A stretch of 49,008 bases of DNA from Diphasiastrum complanatum (GCA_029204225.1 CM055094.1:18056985-18105992), one strand, 5' to 3'; counted from the stretch's first letter, positions 11,191-23,498 are shown. Made by a program: numbers and translations. The notes: generated from the sequence alone by a model not told the origin.

Positions 11191-12995
11191 AAGCTTAGCC
11201 CAACGAGCTTTACGACCCCTCAGATCATTTTGATTGCAAAATTACTTTAGAGGCTGGTGATCTATATACACTATAAACTGACTACCATAAAAGTAATGCC
11301 TCCAGATTTTAAGTGTGTGTATCACAACAAATGACTCCTTCTCCTGAGTTGTATAACGCAACTAAGGTTCGGTAAGTTTCTTGTTCTCAAACACTATCGG
11401 CCTATCATTTTGTAAAAGAACCACTCCTATCGCCAAACCACTTGTGTCAATTCGTATGACATAAGGTAAATCTGGATTCGTGATCTGTAGAACAAGAGCT
11501 GAAGCAACCATCTATTTGAGTTTCTCAAAATATTAATTCAATTCTCCATTCCATTCAATAGACAGACTAGGTTGACCTCTCTTCTTTTTCTTATTAACTC
11601 TGCCTTTTAGTCAGATTATTTAAAGGCGTTGTTACCTTTGCATAATCTTCAATTGACTTACAAAAAAAAAACTATAAAATCGAGAAAAGATTTAACTCCT
11701 ATAACCGTCTTCGATATCGACCACTCAAGCACTATCTTGACCTTATTCTCGTCTATCTTCGTAAGACCGAGGTATAATAACTAATGCTTAAAGAACTCAC
11801 ATTTAGATTCCTTGGTATATAATTTCTCTCCTTAGAAAATTCTCAAGACAGTCTTAAGATGATGCAAATGCTCCTTAAGTGTTCTTAGATGAGAATATCA
11901 TCTAAGAATACAAATACACATTGACCCAGATATGGACGAAAAATATCGTTCATCATCTGTTGAAATGTAGCATGTGCATTCGTCAACCCAAAAGGAAGCA
12001 CAAGGAATTTATAATTACCGAATCTTGTTCGAAAACCAGTCTTTTGCACATCATTCAGATGAATCCTAATCTGATGATATCCGGTTCTGAGATCTATTTT
12101 TGTGAAGTATTTAGCTCCACCTAAACAATCTACTAGATCATCCATTCGAGGTAATGGATATTTATTGTTAATAGTTACTTTATTCAACCTCTTGTAGTCA
12201 ACACACATTCGGAAGCATCCATCTTTCTTCACTTTCAGAAGAACAAAAGCACCTCATGGTGACTTATTTGGCTGAATATGACCCATCTCTATCTCTATCT
12301 CTTCTTTCACAAAAAACCAATAAGGTTGTCTAGAGACATGGTGACTACTTGGAATTAACTCAATCATGTGGTCTACCAACCTAGACAGTGGTATTCCATG
12401 AGGTAATTCAACTGGAAAAACATCTTTGAATTCAGTTATTCTTTTCTATTTGCTCCTAATCTAAGTCCACTGAGTTAAGAATTTTTGACAATTCACAACT
12501 ACTTAGATGCATTTCAGAGAATCCAAAATGGGTTTGGCAAACAAATAATAAGCTTCATATTGTGAATAAAAAAATTTCATTACATTGGCAAATGAAATTA
12601 TCCCAGATGGATGTACATATCTGTCTCCAAAAAGAGTAACTACTTTCTTACCCTCCTGAAAAGAGAGCACATGCTTCTCAAAATCTATATCAGGAGATTT
12701 CTTAACCATTCATACCCTAGGATTATGTCCGTACGTGCTAAATCTAAAACATGCAAAATCTATTAACTCTTTGTAATCTTGAATCCAAACTAGGAGCTTC
12801 TTTGACATCCCAAGTCTCCATTTTTGGACCTGAAGCTAGATATACCTTACATCTATGATCATTGGCTTCAATTTGCAGGCCGAGTTTCGGCAAAAGACCA
12901 GAGTTAACAAAATTATGAGTAGAACCACTATCCACCACTATACTAACTTCATGTCCTTTAATTGTGCCTTTCAAGCGAAATAATTCATTAGGCAA
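11190..12995 (-). pseudogene. Ty3/gypsy remnant: protease, reverse transcriptase, RNase H
   Basis: Read from right to left, 12995-12750 encodes a retroviral-type aspartic protease (IVVDSGSTHNFVNSGL). At 12500-12240 is the start of RT (PLSRLVDHMIELIP). 11885-12232 is an uninterrupted 115-codon RT core with [47 protein letters not shown] and the catalytic FLDDIL. RNase H lies at about 11500-11190 ([40 protein letters not shown]), with several stops. Gag is missing: the frame stops at 12995, where the unclassified plus-strand block begins. Integrase is also absent. Confidence 0.88.
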
Positions 12996-14520
12996 GAATG
13001 AAGCAGTGATGAGTGAACAATCACACTCACAATTAACCTTGTTAAGTTTAATAAGATTTGTTGCAGAGGGTACTAACGGTCTTCTTGGTTACTGTAGAGC
13101 TTTGGATTCTCGAAGAATTCAAGCTGAGAATTTGTTGAATACTGCAAACTATCATATTTCAAACATGAATAAGAGTTTTACATCGTTGAAAAATCTAAAT
13201 AATGCACTGGTCGAAGAAGTAACAAGTCATGAAAAAAGAATCAAAGAATTAAATTATTCAAATAGTTCTCTTTAAAAGACAATATATGGATTGAAGCGAA
13301 AGCGTGAAGTCTCAACAAAAGAAATTGGATATTCTGACACCAAGGGGTTGTGCTAGCAAAAGACATAGGAGAGTGACGAAAGAGATTTTGCAAAAAATGG
13401 TTGGAAAACATTTTGTTGCAGAAAAATATATTAATCGTTTTATGAACATATTAGATCTAATGAAAATTGTAGATGAAACGAGTGATTTATTTCGCTTGAA
13501 GATTGCAAAAAAACTTGCTAGCCAATTCAAGCCAAATGCAAATGTTAGAGACATGGTTTACACATGTGACCAAGGAGGAGGAGTTGCAAAGGTTATAGAG
13601 CTTTAAAAAAAGTTATGAAAATTTTCGATAAAAATGGATTGAAACCACATAAAGTTTTACCTACTAAACTACTTGAATCTGCTAAGCAAGAGTGCAATTC
13701 GATCTTGGGTTGTGAATTAGGAGAATTCATGCATATTCAAGACACTTTTGTAATAATCAATAAATAAAAAGGGCCTGCGATTGACTTTCATTATCACCTA
13801 GATTTGGAGAAGGTCCAAGCGATGAGGATTCGACATTACCAAATAAAAAGAGATGGTAAGAATGCTTCATGTGGATTTTGTGATTTTTTTTTTGGTACAT
13901 TGATCTTCGTTGAATTTTTCCTATATATGTTTTCTTATCGATGGTCACTTTTGCATATTTGAAGGCAAACTCTATTTGCTATCAAGTTGAATGAAGCAGA
14001 GATTGTAAAAGGTCACAAGCTTGAACGTGTCACAAATGTTGATGAACCAGACATTGCAACAACATAATGAAAGTGATTAATATGGTTCAGTGTGCAACCT
14101 AAAAATCACATATGGTGGATAGCCGCATTTGAAGTTCATAAGGAGAGTCACACAGTATGGATATTTACCGATGCAATATAGCTAAGACAATCCATGCGCA
14201 AAATGAAGGCAAATTGTTAAATGTTGATGGGGAAAGCTTTACCGTTAAATGGCACCTTGCTGTTGATTTAAAGACCTTAAAATGCTTGTTTGAGTGTGGT
14301 CTTGGAGCAAATGCAAAACACTTTTGTTTATACTGTATGTTCGAAAGTGGGCAAAACAAAGGTATTTTGAATTGCAACCAGCGACTTCCACAAACAGGCA
14401 CCGTTTGGACAAAGCTTGGAATCCCGTATTACAAATTCCTCTTGAAAGAGTCCATTTTTGCACGATGCATTGCAGGAGTTCCTGAGTACAAAAGGGCCTT
14501 ATAAGAAATGCCATATAGGA
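12996..14520 (+). pseudogene. copy A of an unrecognised protein family (possible novel transposase-like gene)
   Basis: I do not recognise this family. 12996-13275 encodes a coiled-coil-like stretch rich in Leu/Asn/Glu (NLLNTANYHISNMNKSF). After a shift, 13304-13606 continues with ASQFKPNANVRDMVYTCDQG. The next segment has KVMKIFDKNGLKPHK and ECNSILGCELGEFMHI, with isolated stops. A probable short intron follows (about 13856-13964). Then come KLNEAEIVKGHKLERV, WWIAAFEV, VKWHLAVDLKTLKC, a CxxC (CLYCM) and RVHFCTMH. The same ordered blocks recur in copy B (15110-17310), which proves they were once one coding sequence. Several frameshifts and stops show this copy is dead. The spaced His/Cys pairs suggest metal binding. 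Confidence 0.6.
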
Positions 14521-14524
14521 TGGA

Positions 14525-15105
14525 CGAATTCGTCAAAATTAAAAATTATAATATAAGAAGTGACTGCCCATAGTAGTTCGAATACAAAACCGCTCTGGTT
14601 ACAGTCATGGTCAAGTAAGGTTTCTCTCGAGAAAAATCAGGCCTCGGGAGAAATAAACTCTTGGGAGAAGAGAGAGTGGGGGCAAGAATTGAAAAGAAGA
14701 GCACTTACTACATTACACTATAGATTGAACAAACTAGTGGAAAAATAGATGGACGTCGTTATAACATTTGCATCAATTAGCAGTCACCGTCTTTGAATGC
14801 TACATAAAATGCCTACATCTCTCGAGAGAAAAGAGAGATGGCAAGATTTGAAAAAAGAAGAGCAGCAACCAAACTACACGAATTGAGAAAACTCAAAACT
14901 CAAAAATAAAAAAAAATGAGTGGCATGACAACATTTGAATCAAAAATCAATCTCATTCTTCAAGTGCTACGTGAAATGATAAACTGGTATGTGAAATGTA
15001 TAAAGGCACTGAGTATGTTTCATTTATTTATTTTTTGTTGAACTGATATTGGATCGTAGTCTACTTTTTCTTCTTACAATGAAAAAAATGGAATAATAGT
15101 GAATT
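14525..15105 (+). other. spacer between copies A and B
   Basis: Low-complexity, A-rich sequence with several GAGAGAGAAAAGA-like stretches near 14620-14840. No protein signature is seen. It may be decayed 3' sequence of copy A or 5' sequence of copy B. Confidence 0.35.
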
Positions 15106-15109
15106 ATTG

Positions 15110-17310
15110 CAAAAAATCATAGTGAGTACAAGAAAAGAGATTGATCAAATGAAGATTGAATTGAATAATGGTCGTTTTGCATACTCACAACTATTGAAAG
15201 ATGTTGACTTGATAGGTAAAAAGATAAAAACAAAAAAATGAAAGCCAGTGATCAACACAAATATTCATAATTTGTCATCAACAGGAGGCTATCGAAAAAG
15301 GAGAATTTATGCATTCAAGTAAATTTTTGACTTTTGGCCTTTGCAATCTTTTTTTTACTTCAAGAGTTCAGATCTTATATTGTTTTAGCATGACTGTAAA
15401 TTGTAACATTAATCATCTATTATTATTATTTTTCTTTTTTTACAGATCTGCATTGGTTGGGAATCAAAATGTGAAAGACAATGCTACTATAGGCAAGTCT
15501 TTGGGCTCTGTGTTGACAACAAAATCAACTGAGTCATTGATGACCAATAATTGAAATAGTCTTGTTAAGATAAAAATTGTTGATGTATTAATGATTGAAG
15601 TACAAAAAATACTTGACAATACTATAATTCTAGGAGCATGTGATTTTGTTGGAATAAGCAGAGATGCTTATGGCAGCATATTTAAGATTATCAAACAAGC
15701 TTTGACGTTGGTTAGCATTAAGAAATTTTCTATTCCATGAACAATTCAAATAAAACGGGAGATTGAATAGGGAATTCAAAAGATTATAGGTGTTCCATTT
15801 CATATCGAGGAAGTATATCAATCAAAGGACAAAAATCCATGTCTTACAATCAGTCAAATAACTTGTTTGTCGATATGAATACATTATTAAGATTTATTAT
15901 ACATTTCTATAATATTTTCACGAAAAAGGTAGATAGTAAGATAGTCTTGGTACTGAAGCTGGATGAATTGGAATTTATTAAAGGACAAAAAATCGAGAGA
16001 GTGAGTATAACACTCATGAATGGAGCACTTCAAAAGACTAACGATCAAGGAGATTTTAACTTCAGTATTCAATCCGAAAATGACATCTGGTGGTTGGCAG
16101 CCTTTGAGGTATGATGTTTTAAAATCTAATAAATAAAGTATGTTACTTGGGTTTTGATATTGTTATCAATTGACTAGTTTTTTGTCTATCCATTTTTTTA
16201 GGTTTTAAAGGAAGGTCGTGACATTCTATCATGGGTGTTTAGCAAAACAACATATCCTAGAATCATCAAAGAGCATATGGATGGGGAACTTTTCAATGTA
16301 CCTGGAATAGGAGACTTCAAGGTAGAGTGGCATTTGGCTGGTGATTTGAAATCTTTAAAATGTATGTTCAATGTTTTCCATAGACCAACCTCAAGAAATC
16401 CATGTTTATATTGTATGAAATCGTCAAATGTTTTGACCAAGAATACAAGAATAACAAGAGACAAAGAGAATTCAAATTGAAAACCTGTTCTGCCAATTTC
16501 TCAAAAAATCTACATATTTGCACTCTCCATGCTGAGGTTAGAATAATCAAAAAGCTTGTGTATTGTCACATATTATATGCTTGGAACACAAAGCCAAAAT
16601 CATCTTCCAATGAGGCTATTTCTAGATTAGAAGATGTTCTGTCTAAAGCATGACTCCATAAAGGACATGTTAAAATACAAAAGGACTTTAAAATTTTGGG
16701 AAAAAAAAGAAATGTACCTTGCAAGCCAAGCATTGGCGGTGTAAAGGCACGAAGATTTTTATCTAACCATTCAGGAAAGCAATCTAAGATGCGTTACTCA
16801 GTTTGGAGAGACATCATAGCTGCTACTCAAGATTTTGTTCAGGATGGAGCAACAAGGGTAATGAAAGTTGAAGTATGAAAAAAATTAGATGATGTGGTGT
16901 AAATATTATGAAAGGAAATATTTTCAAACAATGACTTGCGACTGCTCCAGAAACATTGCGTTGAGTTTGTAGATGCAGTTGCAGTGGCTTGAGAAGAGGA
17001 TCATATCACACGTTACATGGTAAGCATTTAAAAACAAATATCAAGTTATCATTTTATTTTGTTTTTTGAAGTTTACTTATTGATAGAAATTGTTGATATT
17101 TTGCAACACATATTACGACACCATTCCATATCCTTAGCAGAAAATCGTGGAAGTTTGAGTATATGGTCTTCACAAGGGATAGAAAAATCTCATTGGCAAG
17201 CAAGAACGGCATTTCATAAAAACACACAGTATGGTGGTCTCAATGGTAGACACGAATATATTCTTCAGTTATTTCAATGGTTCTATCAACGAGCACAAAT
17301 ATGACATCAA
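15110..17310 (+). pseudogene. copy B of the same unrecognised family, with short introns
   Basis: This is the fuller copy. Blocks in order: a short helical start near 15150-15230 (RFAYSQLLKDVDLIGKKI); GISRDAYGSIFKIIKQAL near 15650; KIIGVPFHIEEVYQS near 15785; KLDELEFIKGQKIERV near 15955; WWLAAFEV at 16089-16108; a clear 93-base intron (16109-16201, GT...TTTTTTTAG); KVEWHLAGDLKSLKCMF near 16320; CLYCMKS; LHICTLHAEVRIIKKLV near 16510; SIGGVKARRFLSNHSGKQSK near 16730; then, after another likely intron (from about 17020), SLSIWSSQGIEKSHWQAR and NTQYGG near 17150-17235. Conserved Asp/Cys/His positions resemble a metal-dependent enzyme. Stops and shifts make it a pseudogene. Confidence 0.65.
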
Positions 17311-17450
17311 ACAAAATCTACAAATTACATCAAGTTCAGAAAGGCATGTAAATTTATACATCAAGGGATGTAGATTGACAGACACAACATTGTACTATAT
17401 ATTGGAATTTGTTTTGGAAAAAAAATACATTTTCAGTTGATTGAATATAT

Positions 17451-18060
17451 CTATATCTCCTTGCCATCTTCTTTTTCTTTTTCTAGTACCAGTTGCATTT
17501 TGTTGTCGTGGAGAAATTCTCTTCTTGCAAATGGATCCAAAATATATGCATTTTCCTTTTCTTGACATAATTCTATGTAAGCTGCATACAAAGCAAAATG
17601 AGCAGATCGGCGAATAATATTCTCGGGTCCATAATTTAAATTTTTGAGTTCAATTGAGCGTTTAACAAAAATTATTTTATGTGGTATGACCACCTAAGTA
17701 ATGAGACAATGCCTTTATTGCCATGATAATTGTTTCGCCTTGAGCACTGAAGTTCGAATGGGCAACACAAATTTTATGGTTTTTGAAAATTTTGAGATAA
17801 TTTCCAAGGCCACTGTCCTTGTTAGATTTGCCTGAGTAGGTTCGAAAACCACCTTGTTGAATGGCAAATTCGTCAATAAGAACGGCCTCTTGAAGATGTG
17901 AAGATTAAAATGTTAGTTCTTATGATAAATATAAACAATATGCAAATTTAATTACATGCACAAAAAGTAAAAGAACTCACACATTCAACGGTATTTGTTA
18001 TCGTAAAACAGTGGTCGTGAGCGTAGCGGAGGCTCGATTGCTCAGAGTGTAGGCATGTAG
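17451..18060 (-). pseudogene. unrecognised gene converging on copies A and B
   Basis: Minus-strand exons can be joined. One runs from about 18060 to 17981 (CLHSEQSSLRYAHDHCFTI) and ends at a consensus donor GTGAGT. After a 94-base intron (17887-17980), 17886 to about 17694 encodes VLIDEFAIQQGGFRTYSGK, GLGNYLKIFKNHKICVAHS and FSAQGETIIMAIKALSHYL. A frameshift leads to 17693-17451, with NYGPENIIRRSAHFALYAAY. The peptide is rich in ordered, protein-like sequence and keeps its frame across the intron, so it was once coding. I do not recognise the family. Its position, tail to tail with copy B and separated by only about 140 bases, suggests it belongs to the same unit. Confidence 0.5.
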
Positions 18061-18283
18061 TAATGGAAATGCAACAATTAGCAACAGAAATATTCAAGTT
18101 GAAGAATTCATACAATTTGTGTTACGGCCCTAATGGGGGGTTTGCACCATTGGAGGGCTACCTTAGATGTAGGAGCCAAGCCTAATTTGGACAATAGGTA
18201 AGTAGGACCTTGCAGGTTGCTTGGAGGACATTTGGAGGCTCTACCTTGGATTTGGAGGACTTCCTCACCTCTACTTGTAAAAG

Positions 18284-18295
18284 TGGTATCAGAGC
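18284..18295 (+). other. primer binding site (initiator tRNA-Met type) of the gypsy element
   Basis: TGGTATCAGAGC is complementary to the 3' end of plant initiator tRNA-Met. It sits directly after the truncated 5' LTR. Confidence 0.8.
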
Positions 18296-18499
18296 TAGAC
18301 AAAGGATGGTAACATTTCTAACCTTCTTCAAGTTCTATTAAGATCAATAACTAAATTTTGTTTTGGGGAAAATTATTGGCTTTTCTAGTTGTAAGAAGCT
18401 TGTAGTTGAAGTACCCAATGAATCTAGTTCTCTTTGGAAGAGAGTAGTGATGCTTAGACTGAAACTGTTTTCCTAATTCGAAACAGGATTTTGTTTTGT

Positions 18500-19782
18500 A
18501 AAAAAAGTGTGTGTACTGGAGAATGACACTGTAAGGGCCCAAATCTTGCATGAGTGTCATGATAGTCCATGCGCAGGACATCTGGGTATACAAAAAACAC
18601 TTGACTTAGTTCGAAGGCAATTTTGGTGGCCTAAGATGAAAAGTCAGGTAGAGGCCTACGTCTTAAATGTACTAAGTGCCCGTTAAATTAAGCAGAGAGG
18701 CTAAAAGCTAGTGGCCTGTTACATCCTTTAGATATTCCTACTGGAAAGTGGGAAAGTATATCTATGGATTTTGTGGTTGGGCTTCCATGTACAGGGAAGG
18801 GCCACGATTCGGTTTGGGTCATTGTTGACAGACTTATGAAGTTTGCTCAACGAAAACTACTGTTAAAGATTCAGAACTAGCTCAACTGTTTGTTGAGAAA
18901 TTTTTTCGACTGTACAGGCTACCTTGCGCTATTGTCAGTGACTACGACCCAAAATTCACTGGGAATTTTTGGCAAGCAGTATTTGAAAAGTTGGAAACAA
19001 CTTCAAGTATGAGGTCTACAAATCATCCAGAATCATACGGTCAATCAGACGATGGAGAATATGCTTCGAGCATATGTGGGCCATCGGCAGTCTGATTGGA
19101 AACAGTACCTTCACTAGTGGAATTTGCATATAACAGTGCAAAACATTCAACGATCGGATTCAGCCCTTTCATGCTTATGTATGGATTTCAACCTCGATCA
19201 CCAATTAGTGTTGGCATGAAAAACCTACGGGTGCAAGCTGCAACTGATTTCCTTGCAAATATGCAAGAAATGTTATAGCTGGCTAAAGATAGCATAATAA
19301 GTGTCCAGGACAGGGCAAGGCACTATGCTGATCTATCTCGGAATCACAAGGTATTCATGGTCAACGACTGGGTGTTTTTGAGAGTCCCTAGTCACTCTAG
19401 GGGCTTGAAAATTATTAAGTGTTGCAAAATTGGCGACTAGGTATTGCGGTCCTTTTAAGGTTATCCAAGTGATAAACAAGGTCGCATACAAACTAGACCT
19501 TCCAGCTAACGTTGGAATTCATCATATTTTCCACGTTAGTAAGTTGAAACCCTCGTTGGGAGTTGGGGAGACCCTGGTCCCTGTGGAAGATCTAGTGGAA
19601 CTTCTTCGATGAGTCCGTGAGTGGACAACCTGAACCCGAGGCGATTGTTAATAGCCGGCAGAGGACTCTACGGAGTAGAGTGCTTCAGGAATTTTTAGTC
19701 AGGTGGAGGGGCAAATTGGAAGAAGAGGATACTTGGGAAAAGGAGGCTGATCTCCAGAAGAAGAGAAAAATTGAAGTTTAGG
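18500..19782 (+). pseudogene. Ty3/gypsy integrase and chromodomain-like tail, decayed
   Basis: The frame reads AQILHECHDSPCAGHLGIQK and RRQFWWPKMKSQVEAYV, part of the zinc-binding domain. The core follows ([29 protein letters not shown]). After several frameshifts come ENMLRAYVGH, VEFAYNSAKHSTIGFSPFML and the C-terminal RYCGPFKVIQVINKVAYKL, IFHVSKLKPSLG and EFLVRWRGKLEEEDTWE. Integrase would insert the DNA copy into chromatin, and the chromodomain-like tail would guide it. Many stops and shifts make it inactive. It is clearly related to the gypsy element in intron 3 but not a close copy. Confidence 0.85.
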
Positions 19783-19940
19783 GGGAAGAAATGTTACATA
19801 CCTATGTAACTAGCAGTACTTCAGACCCCTATTAGTCCATTTAGTGTTGGGGGCTAAATGGCAAGGTATCCTTAGGATTAAGGGTATGTGCCCTTGGATA
19901 AGGGCAAGCAAGTGACTATACCTTAATCGGAGGTATGGAG

Positions 19941-21047
19941 TGTTGGATTTATTCCCTCTAGCTATCCTAAATCCCATTTTAATCTGCCTCCATTCATGCT
20001 GCATATTTACTAACGTTGTCATGCAGTCTGCATATTTACATGCAAACTCGCACAGATGAAGAAAAGGCGAAAGAATTGCGACACTGTGTTTGTACACAGT
20101 TTAAGGTGATAGGCAAAAAGGGGACACTATCTAACTGAATGCCAAAAGTGCCCTAAAAGCCAAGGCACCCCGTAAATCTTATCCTAAGGCCATTCGTAAG
20201 AGTGACCCACTTTTCGCATCATCACCAACGTTCACTTCAGCATTGGCTGACGTCGCACCCTTTTCACGCTCACCCCATGTAGTTGCCCTAACAAATTGGA
20301 CAACAATTGTAGCCACCCACGATCTCCTACAGACAGCACATCCACTCTGTACTTTCACATCTGTAATATTATGTAATATATATATATACTGGACACCATT
20401 CGTGAAAACATGATGAAGAGAGTAGAAGAAGACGACATAAATGAAGTAGATGCCCTGAGCATTGATTCTTCACTTTGTCAGAATTAAGATTTAATTCTTT
20501 TTTATAGATTGAAATAAGCTTTCTAGGGCACGCGGTTTTGTCCGGTACTGTATTGTGCTCTACCACATTATTGACATGTATACATGATATACTTAATCTG
20601 ATACAGTTCATTGTTCTGCGTTCAGATCTATGTTAATATTGCTATTCTTATCTTTCATTCTGTCTGACCTTTCTAGTTATTCTTACTAGTAATAGACGAT
20701 TAACATTTAGTCTTGACTTTCGCGAATCATTCACGACTAATTATTAGTCGAGCACAGTCTAGCTCTCTGCAAATCATTTGCGACATATAATTTGTCTTGC
20801 TATTCGTGACAAATTATTCTTCTGGCGCTTCATCTATTAATGTTTGGCTACGTAATCTAGAATGACCGTGATTTCTATCACTAAAGTTCTGTCATTCTGA
20901 TAGGCATAGTCATGCTTACGGAGAGAATTGTATAGTTCATTCCGTTCGCACGAATATTTTCTATTTGAGTTTGTTTCTCGTTCGCTTCTTGTTCGAGTTC
21001 GTTTCTCGTTCGTGTTCATCATTTATTCTCCCTCTGTCTCTCCAACA
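19941..21047 (+). repeat. 5' LTR of the copia element
   Basis: Begins TGTTGGATTTATTCCCTC and ends CTCTCCAACA, directly before the primer site. It matches the 3' LTR at 25202-27536 along its whole length, apart from the insert in the latter. Confidence 0.92.
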
Positions 21048-21059
21048 TGGTATCAGAGC
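21048..21059 (+). other. primer binding site of the copia element
   Basis: TGGTATCAGAGC starts directly at the 5' LTR end, the usual plant copia site for initiator tRNA-Met. Confidence 0.9.
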
Positions 21060-21199
21060 TATTTTCATTGCTTGATAAGCTTCCATAGTATAAGACTCTA
21101 CTAGCCAATAGAGTAATTGTTTTATTTGTTCTGTAAATATCAGATTTTCATACTTAATTCACTGATAGTTTCTCCTATCACTTAGACTAATTCTTCCAC

Positions 21200-22060
21200 A
21201 TGGATTTCCAAGGGAAAGCCAGTCCTATCATGGACAAGCTTGATGGAGCCAATTACCATCTGTGGAAATTTAAGATGAAAACTGTACTAATGGCAAAAGA
21301 ATTGTACGACATTGTTACAGGTGCAGAAGGGAAACCTAAAGCGAACGACACGGCAATCGCCATATGGAAGCTAAAGGATGGAAAAGCTTTCGCGCTGATC
21401 ATCCTCAACATCACGGATACCCACATCGGCCATGTATCTGAGGCTCAGACATCGAAAGAAACCTGGGACATCTTGAGTACATTATATGAAGTGCGAGATA
21501 TAGCTTCCAAGCTACATCTCAAGGAAGAATTTCTACTCCCTCAAGATGACGAATGATGATTCTTTGCAGAATCACATTAATCAATTCAAGAACCTGCTAA
21601 GACAAATGGCCGCTGTCGGATCTGTCATAGACTATCAAGATGCAATGATGCAACTGCTTACAAGCTTGCCAAGTTCTTACGACAGCTGGGTGATGATCAT
21701 CACAACTCATCCAGAATTGACTCTTTCGAGAGTCATTACTATGTTGTTGCAGGAAGACACGTGAAGGAACAAAGCCTCGAGTTCCTCAGCTGATTCTCAC
21801 ACCTTGTACACCAACAAGAGCACGACAAAGCAGAAGAAGAAGAAGAAGAAGAAAGGCCCGAAGCAATCAAAGCCAGACCAGAAACCAGCTCAACACAAGG
21901 AACAGTCGAATCCTCAGACAAAGAAGAAGTTGTTCAGCAGATACTGCAAATGAAACAACCACGAAATACAAGACTGCCGCATACTTCAAGCGAAGAACAA
22001 CAACAAAGGGCAGTCGAATAAAGTGGCGAATGCAGCTGCAGAAGGTCCATAGTCTATTCA
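21200..22060 (+). pseudogene. copia gag (capsid and zinc knuckle)
   Basis: The frame opens at the ATG at 21200 with DKLDGANYHLWKFKMKTVL, the usual copia capsid start, and continues with ETWDILSTLYE. It stops at 21554. A second frame from 21546 carries LRQMAAVGSVIDYQD and LTSLPSSYDSWVM. A Lys/Gln-rich linker near 21830-21930 and a degenerate zinc knuckle (YCK..NHEIQDC) follow. Gag would form the cytoplasmic particle that packages the RNA. A frameshift near 21550 and several stops break it. Confidence 0.87.
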
Positions 22061-22079
22061 AGAAACGGATCATGATGTC

Positions 22080-22390
22080 TTCATGACCAACCATCAAGGA
22101 GCATCTGGCGACAAATCTTGGTTCTTGGATGCCAGAGCCACTTAGCACATGACTAGCCTCATTGGCTGTTTCGAATCCTATACACCTTACAGTACTCAGA
22201 AATTCGTTCACCTTGGCGACAATAGCACACAAGCTATTATGGGTGAAGGCACTGTAAGATTATGCTTTGCAAATGATTAGTCTCAGCTACTCTCAAAAGT
22301 CCTGTATGTACCAAAGTTATCTACGAATCTGTTCTCTGTAAGCAAAATCACATATCTAGAACAAAGTAGAATTCGAATGTGATCAGTGTA
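22080..22390 (+). pseudogene. copia aspartic protease, active site altered
   Basis: The segment WFLDARAT followed by MTSLIGCF and FVHLGDNSTQAIMGEGTV is the copia protease. The catalytic triplet, normally Asp-Ser/Thr-Gly, reads Asp-Ala-Arg here, so it would not be active. Stops occur near 22142 and 22278. Confidence 0.85.
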
Positions 22391-22489
22391 AAGTAGTTGA
22401 TAGGACATGCAAGATTCTAGAACTCGGAAAGAGACATGGATACTTGTATAAATTAAGTCATTGCTTTTTTGCCTCTAGTCAGGCTCTCA

Positions 22490-23498
22490 GTACTTCACTT
22501 CATTCAAATAAAGGTTTATTTGGCATTATAGACTTGGTCATTTAAATCATGTTGTTGTACAACAAATGTCTAGACAATCTGTTGTTCTTGATCTCGACTA
22601 TCCTTGCGAAAAAGTCGAGTTACCTATCTGTCAAGACTGTCTAGTTGGTAAGCAGACTAGGAAACCATTTAAGTCAAGCCATCAGCATATTGCTAGAGGA
22701 TTACTAGATGTTGTACATTCAGATATTTGTGGCCCGATGAAAAATCCTTTGCTGAAGGATGCCAAGTATTTTATAACCTTTATTGACGAATTCTCCAGAA
22801 GGACGATGGTGTATTTCATAAAGAAAAAATCAGAAGCCTTCAACTGCTTCAGAATCTTCAAGGTGCATGCTGAAAAGGAGACTGGAAGGACGATCAAGGC
22901 CCTAAGGTCAGAAAACGGTGGAGAATATATCTCTATCGAGTTTAAGGAGTACTGCCAAAGCCAAGGCATTGAGCAGCAATTCATCACTCCTTACAGTCCT
23001 CAGTCTAATGGCTTAGCTGAGAGGAAGAACTGTACTCTGGTCAAATCTACTAAGTGTATGCTATCGCATGCATCGTTGCCCAAGAGATTCTGGGCTGAAG
23101 CTGTCTCCACTGCAGCTTACCTCCAGAACAGATGTTCGACCAAGGCCCTCTTAGACAAGACACCCCATGAGGTGTGGACAGACTCTAAGCCTTCTTTGAA
23201 GAACCTAAGAGTGTTCGGATGCATTGCCTACACACAGATCCCAAAAGACACAAGGAAGAAATTGGACTTTCAAGGTCTCAAGACCATCCTGATTGGATAT
23301 ACTTCGTCTGATAACACCTACAAGCTGTACGATCCTGATACTCAGCAAATCTTGTATAGCCGGGATACAATCTTTATCAAGGATCAATTTGTCGACCTCA
23401 AAGGCAAGGATATTGCTCAAGAAGAACCTACATCTCCTGCCATTGACACGACAGTCCGAGCTTCTGGCTCAGGCATGTCTATTGTCGACCCACTTTGA
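22490..23498 (+). CDS. copia integrase, open reading frame
   Basis: A 310-codon frame (22566-23498) covers the end of the zinc-binding domain (CQDCLVGKQTRKPF), then the catalytic core. The core has the first acidic residue in VVHSDICGPM, the second in FIDEFSRR, and the Glu in QSNGLAERKN. FWAEAVSTAAYLQNR follows, then the C-terminal FGCIAYTQIPKD and GYTSSDNTYKLYD. In copia elements integrase lies before RT, as here. It is the best preserved part of the element, but the upstream zinc motif and the flanking frames are broken, so it is unlikely to be expressed as a working polyprotein. Confidence 0.88.
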
